This document shows positions 10,985 to 19,708 of a stretch of DNA of 24,373 nt, piece by piece. The stretch spans positions 1 to 24,373 of the forward strand of contig JAVKOQ010000607.1 of the NCBI GenBank assembly GCA_031835245.1. Direction: 5' to 3'. Below the pieces are notes generated by a model, which had not been told where the DNA came from, searched no databases, and saw nothing but the letters and a program-made list of their open reading frames with translations. Made by a program: the position numbers and the translations under genes. Position 1 is the stretch's first letter. Each line of letters begins with the position of its first letter. The DNA is from Balamuthia mandrillaris. Its lineage: Eukaryota > Discosea > Longamoebia > Balamuthiidae.

Positions 10985-11309
10985 CCCTTCCTTCCTTCCT
11001 TCCTCCTTTGCTAGGGGGCTTGTTGCACAAAGGCTTCACCGACGAGAAGATGAGGGTGCTTTACAACTGGAAGAAAGAAGAAAGAAGAGGAAGAAGAAGA
11101 AGAAGATAGAAAGGGTAAAAAGTCTTTAACATTTTAATATGCGACTGTGTCTTTTCAGGAAGCAATCGAGTACCTTAAATTTAAGGCGAATCATGGAAAT
11201 TTCAATAGTTTGAGGTGTCGACGAAAAACCTGATGCTAGGAGGTATTAGCATATGAGGTTGAGGCTTGTCGCTGATGAAGAAAGTGAAGAGAGAGAGAGA
11301 GAGAGAAAG

Positions 11310-11356
<47 letters not shown>

Positions 11357-11536
11357 CACTCGAGGAAGAAGATCCGGAAGAAGCGAGAAGCAAGTTTTTT
11401 GGTTTTTACATTCACGCAAATATTTAATGGTATCAAAAATATGAAAAACTGAGTCAAGGTTAAGAAAGAAATAATAGATAAAAGAACACGCTGGCAGGCC
11501 TTGTTTTTTGTTTGTTTTTACTTCCGCCGCTTTCGT
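10985..11536. other. Intergenic region between JmjC gene and kinase gene stop
   Basis: A gap of 552 bp between two minus-strand genes. It holds a GGAA/TTCC-type short repeat (10988-11006), an AT-rich middle and a GA tract at 11288-11356. The GA tract is CT on the sense strand, the orientation seen in introns here, so an untranslated first exon and intron of the JmjC gene may lie here. No coding or RNA gene was seen. Confidence 0.5.
11288..11356 (-). repeat. (GA)n tract upstream of the JmjC gene
   Basis: A GA run with small AAAG interruptions, in the same strand sense as the intron tracts of the flanking minus-strand genes. Confidence 0.95.
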
Positions 11537-12634
11537 TTAGATGCCAGTTGCCTTCTTGATCCTTTGGCCATCCAACAGAGCCTTGTCGTTGCAAGAGGAG
11601 CCCTTGACCCAAGGATGCTCCAGGCACTGTTTGGCGGTGAACCTTCTGGTGGGGTCCTTGACCAGGAGGTTGCGGATGAGGTCCTTGGCAGAGTCGCTGA
11701 TCTCGTCCCAGACGGTGTCATCAAAGTCGTACTTCACGTCCATGATCTTCTTGAAGAGGGCGGGGGCGCTGTCCGCGTAAAACGGAGGATAGCCGCTCAA
11801 CCTATCAGGAGGCAACAGGCAATGAGGTGAGACAAAAGACAGATCAAGCAAAGAAGATGTTTTGCAAAGAAAAACAACGCACAGAGAAGAAAAGAAGAGA
11901 AGCAAAAGAAGGAAGAAAGGATAAAAGAGGAAGAACACGTACAAGATGTATACAATTACACCGACGGACCACATGTCGACGGACTTGTCGTAAGACTCAG
12001 CAGTCAAGATCTCAGGAGCTGCGGGTCACAAAAAGCACAAGTTAGAAGACAAAGGAGAAAGAGAGAAAAACAAAAGAAGGGAAAGAAGAACGAGAATAGA
12101 TAAGAGCGGGAAAAGAGAGAAGCGAGAAGAGAAAGACGTACCAACGTAGCCAGGAGAACCACAAGAGGTCATCAACTTCTCTCCGTCCTCGGAGAAGCTC
12201 TTGGCAAAACCAAAGTCAGCAATTTTGATGATCTCATCGGCGCCATCGCCGGCGGCCAACAAGTTCTCTGGCTTCAGATCACGGTGAGCAATGCCGTTCT
12301 CGTGGAGGTAGTCCACGGCGGAGACGACCTGGAAGATGATGTTGGAGGCGTCCCTCTCGGAGTACATGCCGCGCTCCACAATCTTGTCAAACAGCTCCTT
12401 GCCCTTGACCAGCTCCATGACCAGGTAGAATTGCTCGTCGTCCTCGTAGACTTGGAAGAGCTTCAGGATGTTGGGGTGCTCCAGCTGGGTCATGATCTGG
12501 ATCTCGCGGCGGAGGAGCTTAATGTCATCGCCTTCCACCAGCTTCTTCTTTATACACTTGACCGCAAACTCCTCACCGTCCTTTTTCCTGGTGGCTTTGT
12601 AGACTACAGAGAAACCTCCCCTATTTTTTGAATA

Positions 12635-12681
<47 letters not shown>

Positions 12682-13081
12682 AGCACAAAAGAAGCGGAGG
12701 ATACCATGAGAAACAAACGTTAAAAAATGGTAGAGAAAAAAGTGAAGGGCAAAAGCAGCGGAGGGATGAGACAAAGAAGCTGAGGGGGAAAAATAGCGGA
12801 GAAGGAGAAAAAATCGGAGAACAAAAAAAAAACAATAAAATTCCGTACTTTCCGATTTCTTCGCCAAGATCGAATTCATCTTCGATGGGTTCGAAAATGA
12901 TAAAGTCCTCGGGGAGTTCGTTGTTGTTTATCTTCTTTCCCTGAGGGATGGGCCTCCTCTCGGCGGGTTTGGAGCTCTCCTGCGCGGACTTGGACTCTCC
13001 CTCGTGCTCCGGGTCCTTTGTCTTTGCCTTGGTTGGCTTCTTGTGGTCATCATCCCCTCCCTTGGACAAACACGATCCCAT
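11537..13081 (-). CDS. CaMK1-like Ser/Thr protein kinase
   Basis: Four exons: 13081-12849, 12620-12142, 12018-11943, 11801-11537 (TAA); 350 residues, all phases close. The N terminus MGSCLS fits N-myristoylation (Gly2, Ser6) plus a palmitoylatable Cys4. A Lys/Glu-rich linker runs to about residue 65. The kinase domain starts near 70: GKGGFSVV, FAVKCIKKK, AHRDLKPEN, DFGFAKS, SCGSPGYVAPE, SVGVIVYILLSGYPPFY, and ends at LEHPWVKG. All catalytic motifs are intact. The activation loop has Ser where CaMK1 has its CaMKK-phosphorylated Thr (GSPGY instead of GTPGY). Only about 18 residues follow the kinase domain (ending KKATGI), so the usual autoinhibitory and calmodulin-binding helix is absent or very short. 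Membrane attachment and calcium-independent activity are inferences. It is divergent with the AAA gene. Confidence 0.93.
12641..12676 (-). repeat. (GA)n in the first intron of the kinase gene
   Basis: A pure GA run, CT on the sense strand, 20 bp upstream of the acceptor (AATAG) of the exon beginning with the GGFSVV codons. Confidence 0.95.
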
Positions 13082-13562
13082 GCTTGCTACTCTTTTTTTT
13101 TGGGTGTGTGTGTGTGTGTTGGGTGTGCTGTGTGTTTTTGCTTTGCTTGTCTTTCTTTTCCCCCTTTTTTTTTTTTCAGGTTTTTTTTTTTGGTTGCAGC
13201 GAAAAAAAAAAAGGTATATTTTTGGTGTAACCGATTTTTTTGGTGGTGGAGATATTTATGGTGGCGAGCAACTATCGTCCAGGGAATAATTCGGTGCAGA
13301 CTCTGGGAGAAATTGAGCCAAAAAATTGTGTCGACAAGGAAGAGCGGGTTGGGCAGATCCAAGGGACGGTCCGGATGTCCCCGTCGCCAGGCCTTACTTC
13401 GTCATTACGGGTTATTTACGTCGACAATGATAATTTCTTGTGACCGTTCTGATTGGCGGGAAATTCTTCCGGATGACAATGGTTTTACCTCATAAGGATA
13501 CGAATGACATCATCTTTACAATATCGCGACGACACGGAACGCCAGCGAGAAAAGAAAGAACG
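13082..13562. promoter_or_regulatory. Divergent promoter region, kinase gene and AAA gene
   Basis: A head-to-head gap of 480 bp (390 bp if the AAA protein starts at 13473). Near the kinase start there is a (TG)n run at 13104-13118, two T tracts ending in CAG, and an A tract. An E2F-like word TTGGCGGGAAA lies at 13453-13463. No TATA box was recognised. The T-tract/CAG pairs resemble acceptors, so an untranslated first exon of the AAA gene is possible. Confidence 0.45.
13453..13463 (+). promoter_or_regulatory. E2F-like site
   Basis: TTGGCGGGAAA matches the common E2F/DP word, 9 bp before the in-frame ATG at 13473 and 99 bp before the ATG at 13563. Function is unproven. Confidence 0.3.
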
Positions 13563-15041
13563 ATGGCGAGTCGCGTGGTGGAAGCCGTGCTTCAGGGCTC
13601 CGTCCCCTCCGTGCGCACGGAGAACACGCCCTGCCTATGGCTGCACCGCGACCTTCTCAAACAACACGGCGCGTTCATCGGCCAAGTCCTTCTCGTCTCC
13701 TTCGGCTCGGCCACCCTGGTCCCTGCTCTGATTCAGTGCTGCGAAGCCGATCCCGAGGCGCTCCTCTTTGGCGACGACGACAAGGAGGAGGAGCCTGTGG
13801 CCACTGTGGGAGACGACCCCACTTGCCGGTGTTGGCTCAGCTCATGGTTCGTTCGATTACACGAAAGATTTGAAGAAGAAGAAACAAAGCAGAAAGAGAA
13901 GTCGAAGAGGAGAACGATTCAGCTTCATTTTCCAGCGACGTGGCTTCGCGACGTACCGCCCGCTCACTCCGTGACGCTCGCCCCTCTTCTGGAAGGCCGA
14001 CCCTCATCTCGCTCCTCTGCCAAGCGGCTGCTTCCGTTTCTTGGCAACTCCAAAGCGGCTCCTTCCTTTCTTTCTGCGCTGCTTTCCGGCGTCGTCTGCA
14101 CGAGTGATGCCCTTGTTCCTATTCTTTGGTCTTCCTCTCCCTCTTCTTCTACTTCTTCTTCGGTTCAACTGTGCCTTCGAGTGACTTCTTGTTCTCCTTC
14201 TTCTGCTTCCTCCTCTCATTCTTCTCATTCTTCTGCGTCCTCTCTTTGTCGAATATCCGAAACTACAGCCATCCACTTTTCTTCTTGTTCTTGTTCTTGT
14301 TCTTGTTCTTGTTCTTGTTCTTGTTCTTGTTCTTGTTCTTGTTCTTGTTCTTGTTCTTGTTCTTGTTCTTGTTCTTGTTCTTGTTCTTGTTCTTGTTCTT
14401 GTTCTTGTTCTTGTTCTTGTTCTTGTTCTTCTTGTTCTTCTTGTTCTTCTTGTTCTTCTTGTTCTTGTTCTTCTTCTTCTTCTTCTTCTTCTTCTTCTTC
14501 TTCTTCTTCTTCTTCTTCTTCTTCTTCTCCCACAAATGTAAAAACGGGAAACCAAAGTTGGGAAGACGGAGTGAGCACAGAGATCGGTGGCATGCAACAA
14601 CCTCTCTCTCAACTCTGCGCGGCCATTCGAACCTCTTTCCGTCTCTCTTCTCAACGACGTTCTTCTTCCTTTTTGCCTTCGTCTTGTATAGCGGCACCAC
14701 GCTGTGCGTTACTGCATGGCATTTCAGGGACTGGAAAGACGTTGTTGGCCAAGGCTGTGGCCAGACATTCCGGCTTCCATGAAATCTTTTTGAGTGGTCC
14801 TTCTGCATTTAAACCTAGTTACGTTCTTTGCTCACTTTATTTTCTCTTGTTTGTTTTTGTTATTAACTTGAGAAGAGAACAGATGAAGGAGAGAGCGAAC
14901 AGTTTTTGAGCGAACTGTTCGAAAGGGCCAAAGCAAACGCACCTTCCATTCTTGTAATCGATGAAATTGATGCATTGACACCTGCTCGCACCAAGTCCAG
15001 CGAAGATTCTACTTTCTATCGTACGAATCTCATTTGTCTTT

Positions 15042-15088
<47 letters not shown>

Positions 15089-16980
15089 CACGTTAATAAC
15101 ATGAATATGCAGAAGTTGAACAGCGGATTGTCTCGTTGTTGCTATCTCTTCTTGACTCTATTTCCGTTTCGCCAGCTTTTGTTTTCGTAATTGGTTTGAT
15201 GCTCTCTTCTTCTCTCTGCTTTTATCTCACAGCTAACATGACGGTATCGAATGCAAAGCAACAACGAGTCGTTTATCAAGTATTGAACAAAACGTGCTGG
15301 CAGCAGGGCGGTTCGGTGATAGACTCATCGAATGCACAGCTCCTACGCCGTTAGAACGGTTAAGCATATTTAAAGCAATGGCCAACAATCATATCCTTGC
15401 CTTCTTTCTTCTTCCCAACAATTGCTTGAAATAGCATTTTTCTTTCATCTTCCCTCTTTGACATACACAACCCTCATTTAGCACAACAGAAGAATACAAA
15501 GGGGGAAGGGTCGATTGGGAAGAATTAGCCAAATGCACTCATGGCTTTGTTGGTGCTGATATCGATCGTCTGTTTAAAGAGGCGGCGATGACTGCTCTTC
15601 GTCGTCACCAAAGACAACAACATCAAGCCATTGAGACATCTACAAAAGCGGTCATTACTCACGAGGATTTTAAGCAGGCTCTAAAATCTGTGACTCCAGC
15701 CATGCTCGCTGAGCATACGAACGAACGCAAAGTACTCCTTTCTTGCTTCTTCTTCTTTTTACACCTCTCTCCTTTTCGTTATTAAACCTCTTTCTTGTTC
15801 GTTTTTCTTAAAACAAAATGAAGATCTCTGCAGATATTACATTCGATACTTTAGGCGGCTTATCGGAAGCCATTAAACAACTGCAGCTATCACTCATCCA
15901 ACCATTTGAAGAGCCAGAGCGGTTCCTTCGCTTCGGCATTGCCCCTCCGAGCGGGGTGCTGCTCCACGGACCCTCTGGTTGTGGCAAGACCGCTCTTGCC
16001 CAGGCCATTGCCAATGCCTCTCAGGTGAACTTTGTCAGTGTGCAAGTACGTAATATCGAAGAAAAGAAAAGAGAGAAGGGAAGGTGAGAAGAGTTGCTTA
16101 CCGTTTCCAGGGTTCGGAAGTGTTGTCCAAGGTATTGGGTGAGTCAGAACGGGCACTCAGCAGAGTATTCGCCAAAGCGAGAGCCAGTGCCCCGTGCATC
16201 TTGTTCATAGATCAGGTTCATATCCTTCTCCTCTTCTCTTCTTTTCTTCTCGTTGTGGTTTTGCTTACCCAACAAAAAAAGGTGGAGATGGTTGCTCGAA
16301 AGCGAGGGCATGATACTTCTACAGAGAATACGTTCGATCGTATTCTTAGTTGCCTGTTAACGGAGATGGACGGAATCACCAACAAACAGAGCATCACCTC
16401 CACCGCTGCTTCCTCAAACAATCGAGTCATTCTTCTTGCCGGTACCCTCTCATTTCTCTCTGTTCTCTCTTTGCGTTCTTCTCTCTTCTGAGAAGAAGAC
16501 CAAGACAAAAGCTGATAGCCGTTGTGGTTTTACCATCACAAAAGCAACAAATCGTTTGGACATGGTGGATGCAGCCATCCTCCGTCCAGGACGCTTCAGC
16601 CTACATCTTCACATTCCACTGCCTGATCAGAATCAGAGAGAAGATATTCTACGAAAGAAAATGGAGTCAATGCCAGTTGCGGAAGCACAAGAAGAAGGAA
16701 AAGCAAAGGAAGACATCGTTCGCGAACTGGCTGCAAACACGGATGGATTTAGTGGGGCTGCTCTTGAGAATCTTTGTCGTGAAGCTGCTATGATTTGTCT
16801 TCGTGAAGACTTGAATTGCTCTTTTGTACGTTCTCTCCTTTCTTCTTCTTTCTTCATTCCTTCATTATTCTTCACCCCCCCTTTCTCCGTTCTCTTCTTT
16901 GAAACTGATGTGCAGAAATGAAATACGAATAGGTTCATCAGCGTCACTTTCTTCAAGCTCTGAAGAGAAGTAATACGTAA
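13563..16980 (+). CDS. AFG2B: Tandem AAA ATPase, AFG2B/SPATA5L1-like
   Basis: Ten exons: 13563-14817, 14883-15020, 15113-15193, 15259-15358, 15482-15731, 15824-16045, 16111-16215, 16282-16441, 16545-16825, 16933-16980 (TAA); 879 residues in phase. ATGs at 13473 and 13479 are in frame too. D1: [20 protein letters not shown] (385-393), [58 protein letters not shown]2: [22 protein letters not shown] (656-664), [60 protein letters not shown]. The order, the long N-terminal region and the D2 insert before the sensor fit the AFG2 family, which works in cytoplasmic 60S ribosome maturation. D2 Walker B has Gln for Glu. The donor at 15359 (GTTAAG) shortens the D1 lid and is uncertain. A Cys/Ser repeat at 14279-14529 may be an unspliced-looking intron. 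Confidence 0.87.
14279..14529 (+). repeat. (CTTGTT)n then (CTT)n microsatellite in the AFG2B-like gene
   Basis: Roughly two dozen CTTGTT units are followed by mixed units and pure CTT. In the gene frame it would encode alternating Ser-Cys and then poly-Ser between the N domain and D1. All six frames are stop-free over the tract. The same hexamer in sense orientation is clearly intronic in the JmjC gene (10658-10766), and similar runs lie in the APRT intron. Confidence 0.9.
15045..15083 (+). repeat. (CT)n in an intron of the AAA gene
   Basis: A pure CT run on the sense strand inside the intron at 15021-15112, before the exon encoding [15 protein letters not shown]. Confidence 0.95.
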
Positions 16981-17025
16981 AAGAACAAACAAAAAAAAAT
17001 GTTTGCAAGGAAGAGAGAAAGAGCG

Positions 17026-18219
17026 TTAACATTTGATGAGAGAGAAAACGTCAGAGCCAAGTTTCTCCAGGTTTTCTCTGCCTGGCAGTTCAGAAAGTTC
17101 CACGATGAAGGCGCTGCCTGCTACCTCACCTCCTGCTTCCTCTGTTCTCCATTTCGTTAGCGAAACGAAGAAGGAAGAATAAGAACAAGAACAAACGTAC
17201 TGATGAGGTCAATCGCAGCAGCGGCGGTACCGCCGGTGGCAATCAAGTCGTCCAAGATGAGAACTCTCTGTCCGCTCTTTACTAGGCCTTTGCTGAGGCA
17301 CAGACAGTCTTGTTTACCCTTTTTATTTGGTTGATTTTGTTTGTCTTATGCAAGCACAAAAGGAGGAAGGCAGAAAGAAAGAACGATAATAGCAAAACAT
17401 CAAAGAAGAAGAAGAACAAGAACAAGAAGAAGAACAAGGGGAGAAGAAGAAGAAGAAGAAGAAGAAGACAAAGAAGAAGCAGAAGAAGAACAAGAAGAAG
17501 AACAAGAAGAAGAAGGAAAGAAGTACATATTCTTTGCCGTAGTAAACCTCATGTTTCTCGCCTGTATAGCAAAGTGTGATAAACATTTTTTATAAGAGGA
17601 GAGAAAAAGAATGTAAGAGAGAGAAAGAGAAGAGAGAGGAACAGAGAGGCAAAGACGAGGAAGAGAAAACAAGAGAAGAGACAAGGAGAGAGAAGAGAAG
17701 AGACCGATGACGAGAAGAGAAAACAAGAGAAGAGACAAGGAGGAGGGCGAACAGACCCGGCAGCTTGTTGGGCTTGCGCAACATGACGAAACCACAGCCT
17801 AGCTTGATGGCAAGAGCAGGGCCGAACAAAAAGCCTCTCGCCTCCATTCCTGTTGTTCATCGCTCGCTTCCAATCAGCTCCAAAAAAAAATAAATAAATA
17901 AATGAGGGAACCACTACGGACCAGCGACGAGGTCGATGTGTTGGTCCTTGTACTTTTGGTAGAAGCCCTCCAACGTGTCGCTAAGCCCCTCCGGCGAGAC
18001 CAACAACGTCGTGATATCTCGAAAGAGAATGCCTTCATATTTGTAGTTATTTGAGGGAAATCGAAAAAGTCAAATCTTGCATTCAAAAAAAATATTGAAA
18101 GGTTAAAAACCAGGTTGAGGAAAGTCGGGAACCAAGCGGATGAGGTCATGCAACTTCTTGGCCAGCTCGCCGTTCTTGCCGTCGCTGTCAAACAACTCTT
18201 TGGCTGCAGCTTCCTCCAT
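17026..18219 (-). CDS. APRT: Adenine phosphoribosyltransferase
   Basis: Six exons: 18219-18111, 18032-17922, 17849-17757, 17561-17527 (35 nt), 17318-17201, 17141-17026 (TAA); 193 residues, all phases close, close to the family length of about 180. APRT converts adenine and PRPP to AMP in cytosolic purine salvage. Motifs in order: [40 protein letters not shown] (the flexible hood region), VYYGKEYG, the PRPP-binding loop [14 protein letters not shown] (about 135-148), and the C-terminal [18 protein letters not shown]. No key residue is missing. The stop lies 45 bp from the stop of the opposing AAA gene, and the start is divergent with mago nashi across 350 bp. The two longer introns hold CTT/CTTG and CT-rich tracts on the sense strand. 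Confidence 0.96.
17400..17520 (-). repeat. AAGAAC/AAG repeats in an APRT intron
   Basis: Mixed AAGAAC and AAG units on the top strand, CTTGTT/CTT on the sense strand, within the intron at 17319-17526. Confidence 0.9.
17590..17745 (-). repeat. GA-rich imperfect repeats in an APRT intron
   Basis: The intron at 17562-17756 is filled with GAGAGAAGAGA-type units, including a near-duplicated block (AAACAAGAGAAGAGACAAGG) at 17668-17687 and 17721-17740. Confidence 0.8.
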
Positions 18220-18569
18220 CCTTCTTTACTTTCTTTCCGTTCTAAGGCGGCGCCAAGATCAAGCCGATCAATGGGACAACGAAAATATTTTGACAAATCG
18301 ATTGAAAAATCTAAAAATGTTGATTTTGTTTTCGATGATTGCGCATTTTTCAACTTTTTTGACCCGTTTACCTAATAGAGGCGATATATCTGATATACAG
18401 AAGTTTTTTGCGATATTTTTCGACAGTAGAAGAATATAACAGATTATCGTCCATTATTGTCGACAAAAGATAAAAAAAAAGAAGAGAAGATTCACAACAA
18501 AGAAAGAAGAGAGAGGTGAGAGAAGCTGCTGAGAGAGAGATAGAGCAAGGCACGAAAAAGGGGGGCAGC
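18220..18569. promoter_or_regulatory. Divergent promoter region, APRT and mago nashi
   Basis: A head-to-head gap of 350 bp, AT-rich in the middle. TTGGCGCC on the bottom strand (18249-18256) resembles an E2F core. A purine-rich 5' leader (18470-18569) precedes the mago ATG. No TATA box was recognised. Confidence 0.45.
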
Positions 18570-19513
18570 ATGGACGAAGATTTTTACGTGCGGTACTACG
18601 TGGGCCATGTGGGCAAGTTTGGCCACGAATTTTTGGAGTTTGAGTTCCGACCCGATGGGAAGATGCGCTATGCCAACAACTCGCACTACAAGAACGCCAC
18701 CATGATCCGAAAAGAAGGTTCCGACAAAAGCTCCACCTTTTTACTTTCATTCCCCATCACACTCTCTTTTCTTTTTTCTTGTGTTGTTTGGTTCCCCTTT
18801 GTTTTTTTTTTGAATGAAAACTCATCCGACAACAAATGAAATCAATAGCTTATGTGAGCCCCACCCTTTTGGGAGAGCTGAAGAAAATCATTGAAGACAG
18901 CGGCATTCTAAAGTGCGCTTTTCTCCCCCCCTCGTCGTGGATGTGATTCTAGTTTTTGTATCTCCTGTTTTTTTAAACAAACAAAAAAATGTTAAAAGGG
19001 AGGACGATTCGAGGTGGCCAGAACCAGACGTGAGCGGCACCCAAGAGTTGGAAGTGGTGTTGGGCAAAGACCACATTTCTTTCTCGGTAAAGTTTCGCTC
19101 GCGCTCTTTTGCTTGCTGCCTCTTTACTTCTCTCTCTTCGCTCCTCTCTCTTCTTTGCTTCGCTCTTCTCTTTTCTCTCCTTCGCTCTTCGCTCGTCTCT
19201 TCTCTTCTCTTTTCTAACTAATCACCAAACGGACAAAACAGACGTCAAAGATCGGGTCGTTGTTGGAAGTTCAAAGCTGTAAAGACGCGGAAGGCCTGCG
19301 GGTCTTCTACTATCTTGTACAAGACCTCAAATGCTTCGTTTTTGCACTCATCGGCATGCACTTTAAGGTTCCTCTGCTCTCTCTCTCTCTCTCTCTGCGC
19401 TCTTCTTTGTTCTTCTCTTTAGTTCGCTTCTTTCCTCCTACTGTTCTTCTTGTTCTTCTTTCTTGTAGCTGCTTCTCACCAAACTCTCTTTCCAGATCAA
19501 ACCCATCGGATAA
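18570..19513 (+). CDS. MAGOH: Mago nashi, exon junction complex core protein
   Basis: Five exons: 18570-18717, 18849-18912, 18999-19086, 19242-19367, 19496-19513 (TAA); 147 residues against 146 in human MAGOH. The protein starts [20 protein letters not shown], continues with [17 protein letters not shown] and [20 protein letters not shown], then [42 protein letters not shown] and ends IKPIG. It covers the family end to end. Mago pairs with Y14 (RBM8A) in the exon junction complex on spliced mRNA, acting in mRNA quality control and localisation; this fits an intron-rich genome. The last exon holds only 18 nt including the stop. No break or odd residue was seen. Confidence 0.98.
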
Positions 19514-19708
19514 AAAGCTAGCCAACAAGGACCACAAAAGTTAAACCACAACACACAAAGAATGCAAACAGGAAAGTTAAAGAGAGATCTACAAGAGTTC
19601 TTTTTTTGTTTTTTTTAAAACCACACCCCACATCAACACATAAAGGCGCAACACCGTCTCTTCTTTCTTCTTCTTCTCAAACAACGTTATGTTTGTTTGG
19701 CGAGCTCT
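19514..19708. other. Tail-to-tail gap between mago nashi and PEF gene
   Basis: A gap of 195 bp between convergent stops. A T run and A-rich stretches are present, but no classic AATAAA in a convincing place. It should hold both 3' ends. Confidence 0.5.

Noticed and set aside
10985-11536. A tRNA or other small RNA gene in the largest intergenic gap
   Set aside because: No cloverleaf arms, A/B box pair or CCA-like end could be found by eye; a covariance-model scan would settle it.
14281-14470. Ser-Cys repeat as a metallothionein-like metal-binding domain
   Set aside because: The composition follows from a CTTGTT microsatellite, and the same hexamer is intronic in two other genes.
14004-14654. 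Long antisense open frames (Arg-Thr, Glu-Gln or Lys-Asn repeats) over the AAA gene microsatellite
   Set aside because: They exist only because the hexamer repeat has no stop in any frame; they show no domain and lie opposite a recognised gene.
13273-18466. Shared words TATCGTCCA and GTCGACAA in both divergent promoter regions (13273-13281, 13330-13337, 13420-13427; 18445-18453, 18459-18466)
   Set aside because: For two regions of about 480 and 350 bp, roughly one shared 9-mer and several shared 8-mers are expected by chance, so there is no support for a common regulator.
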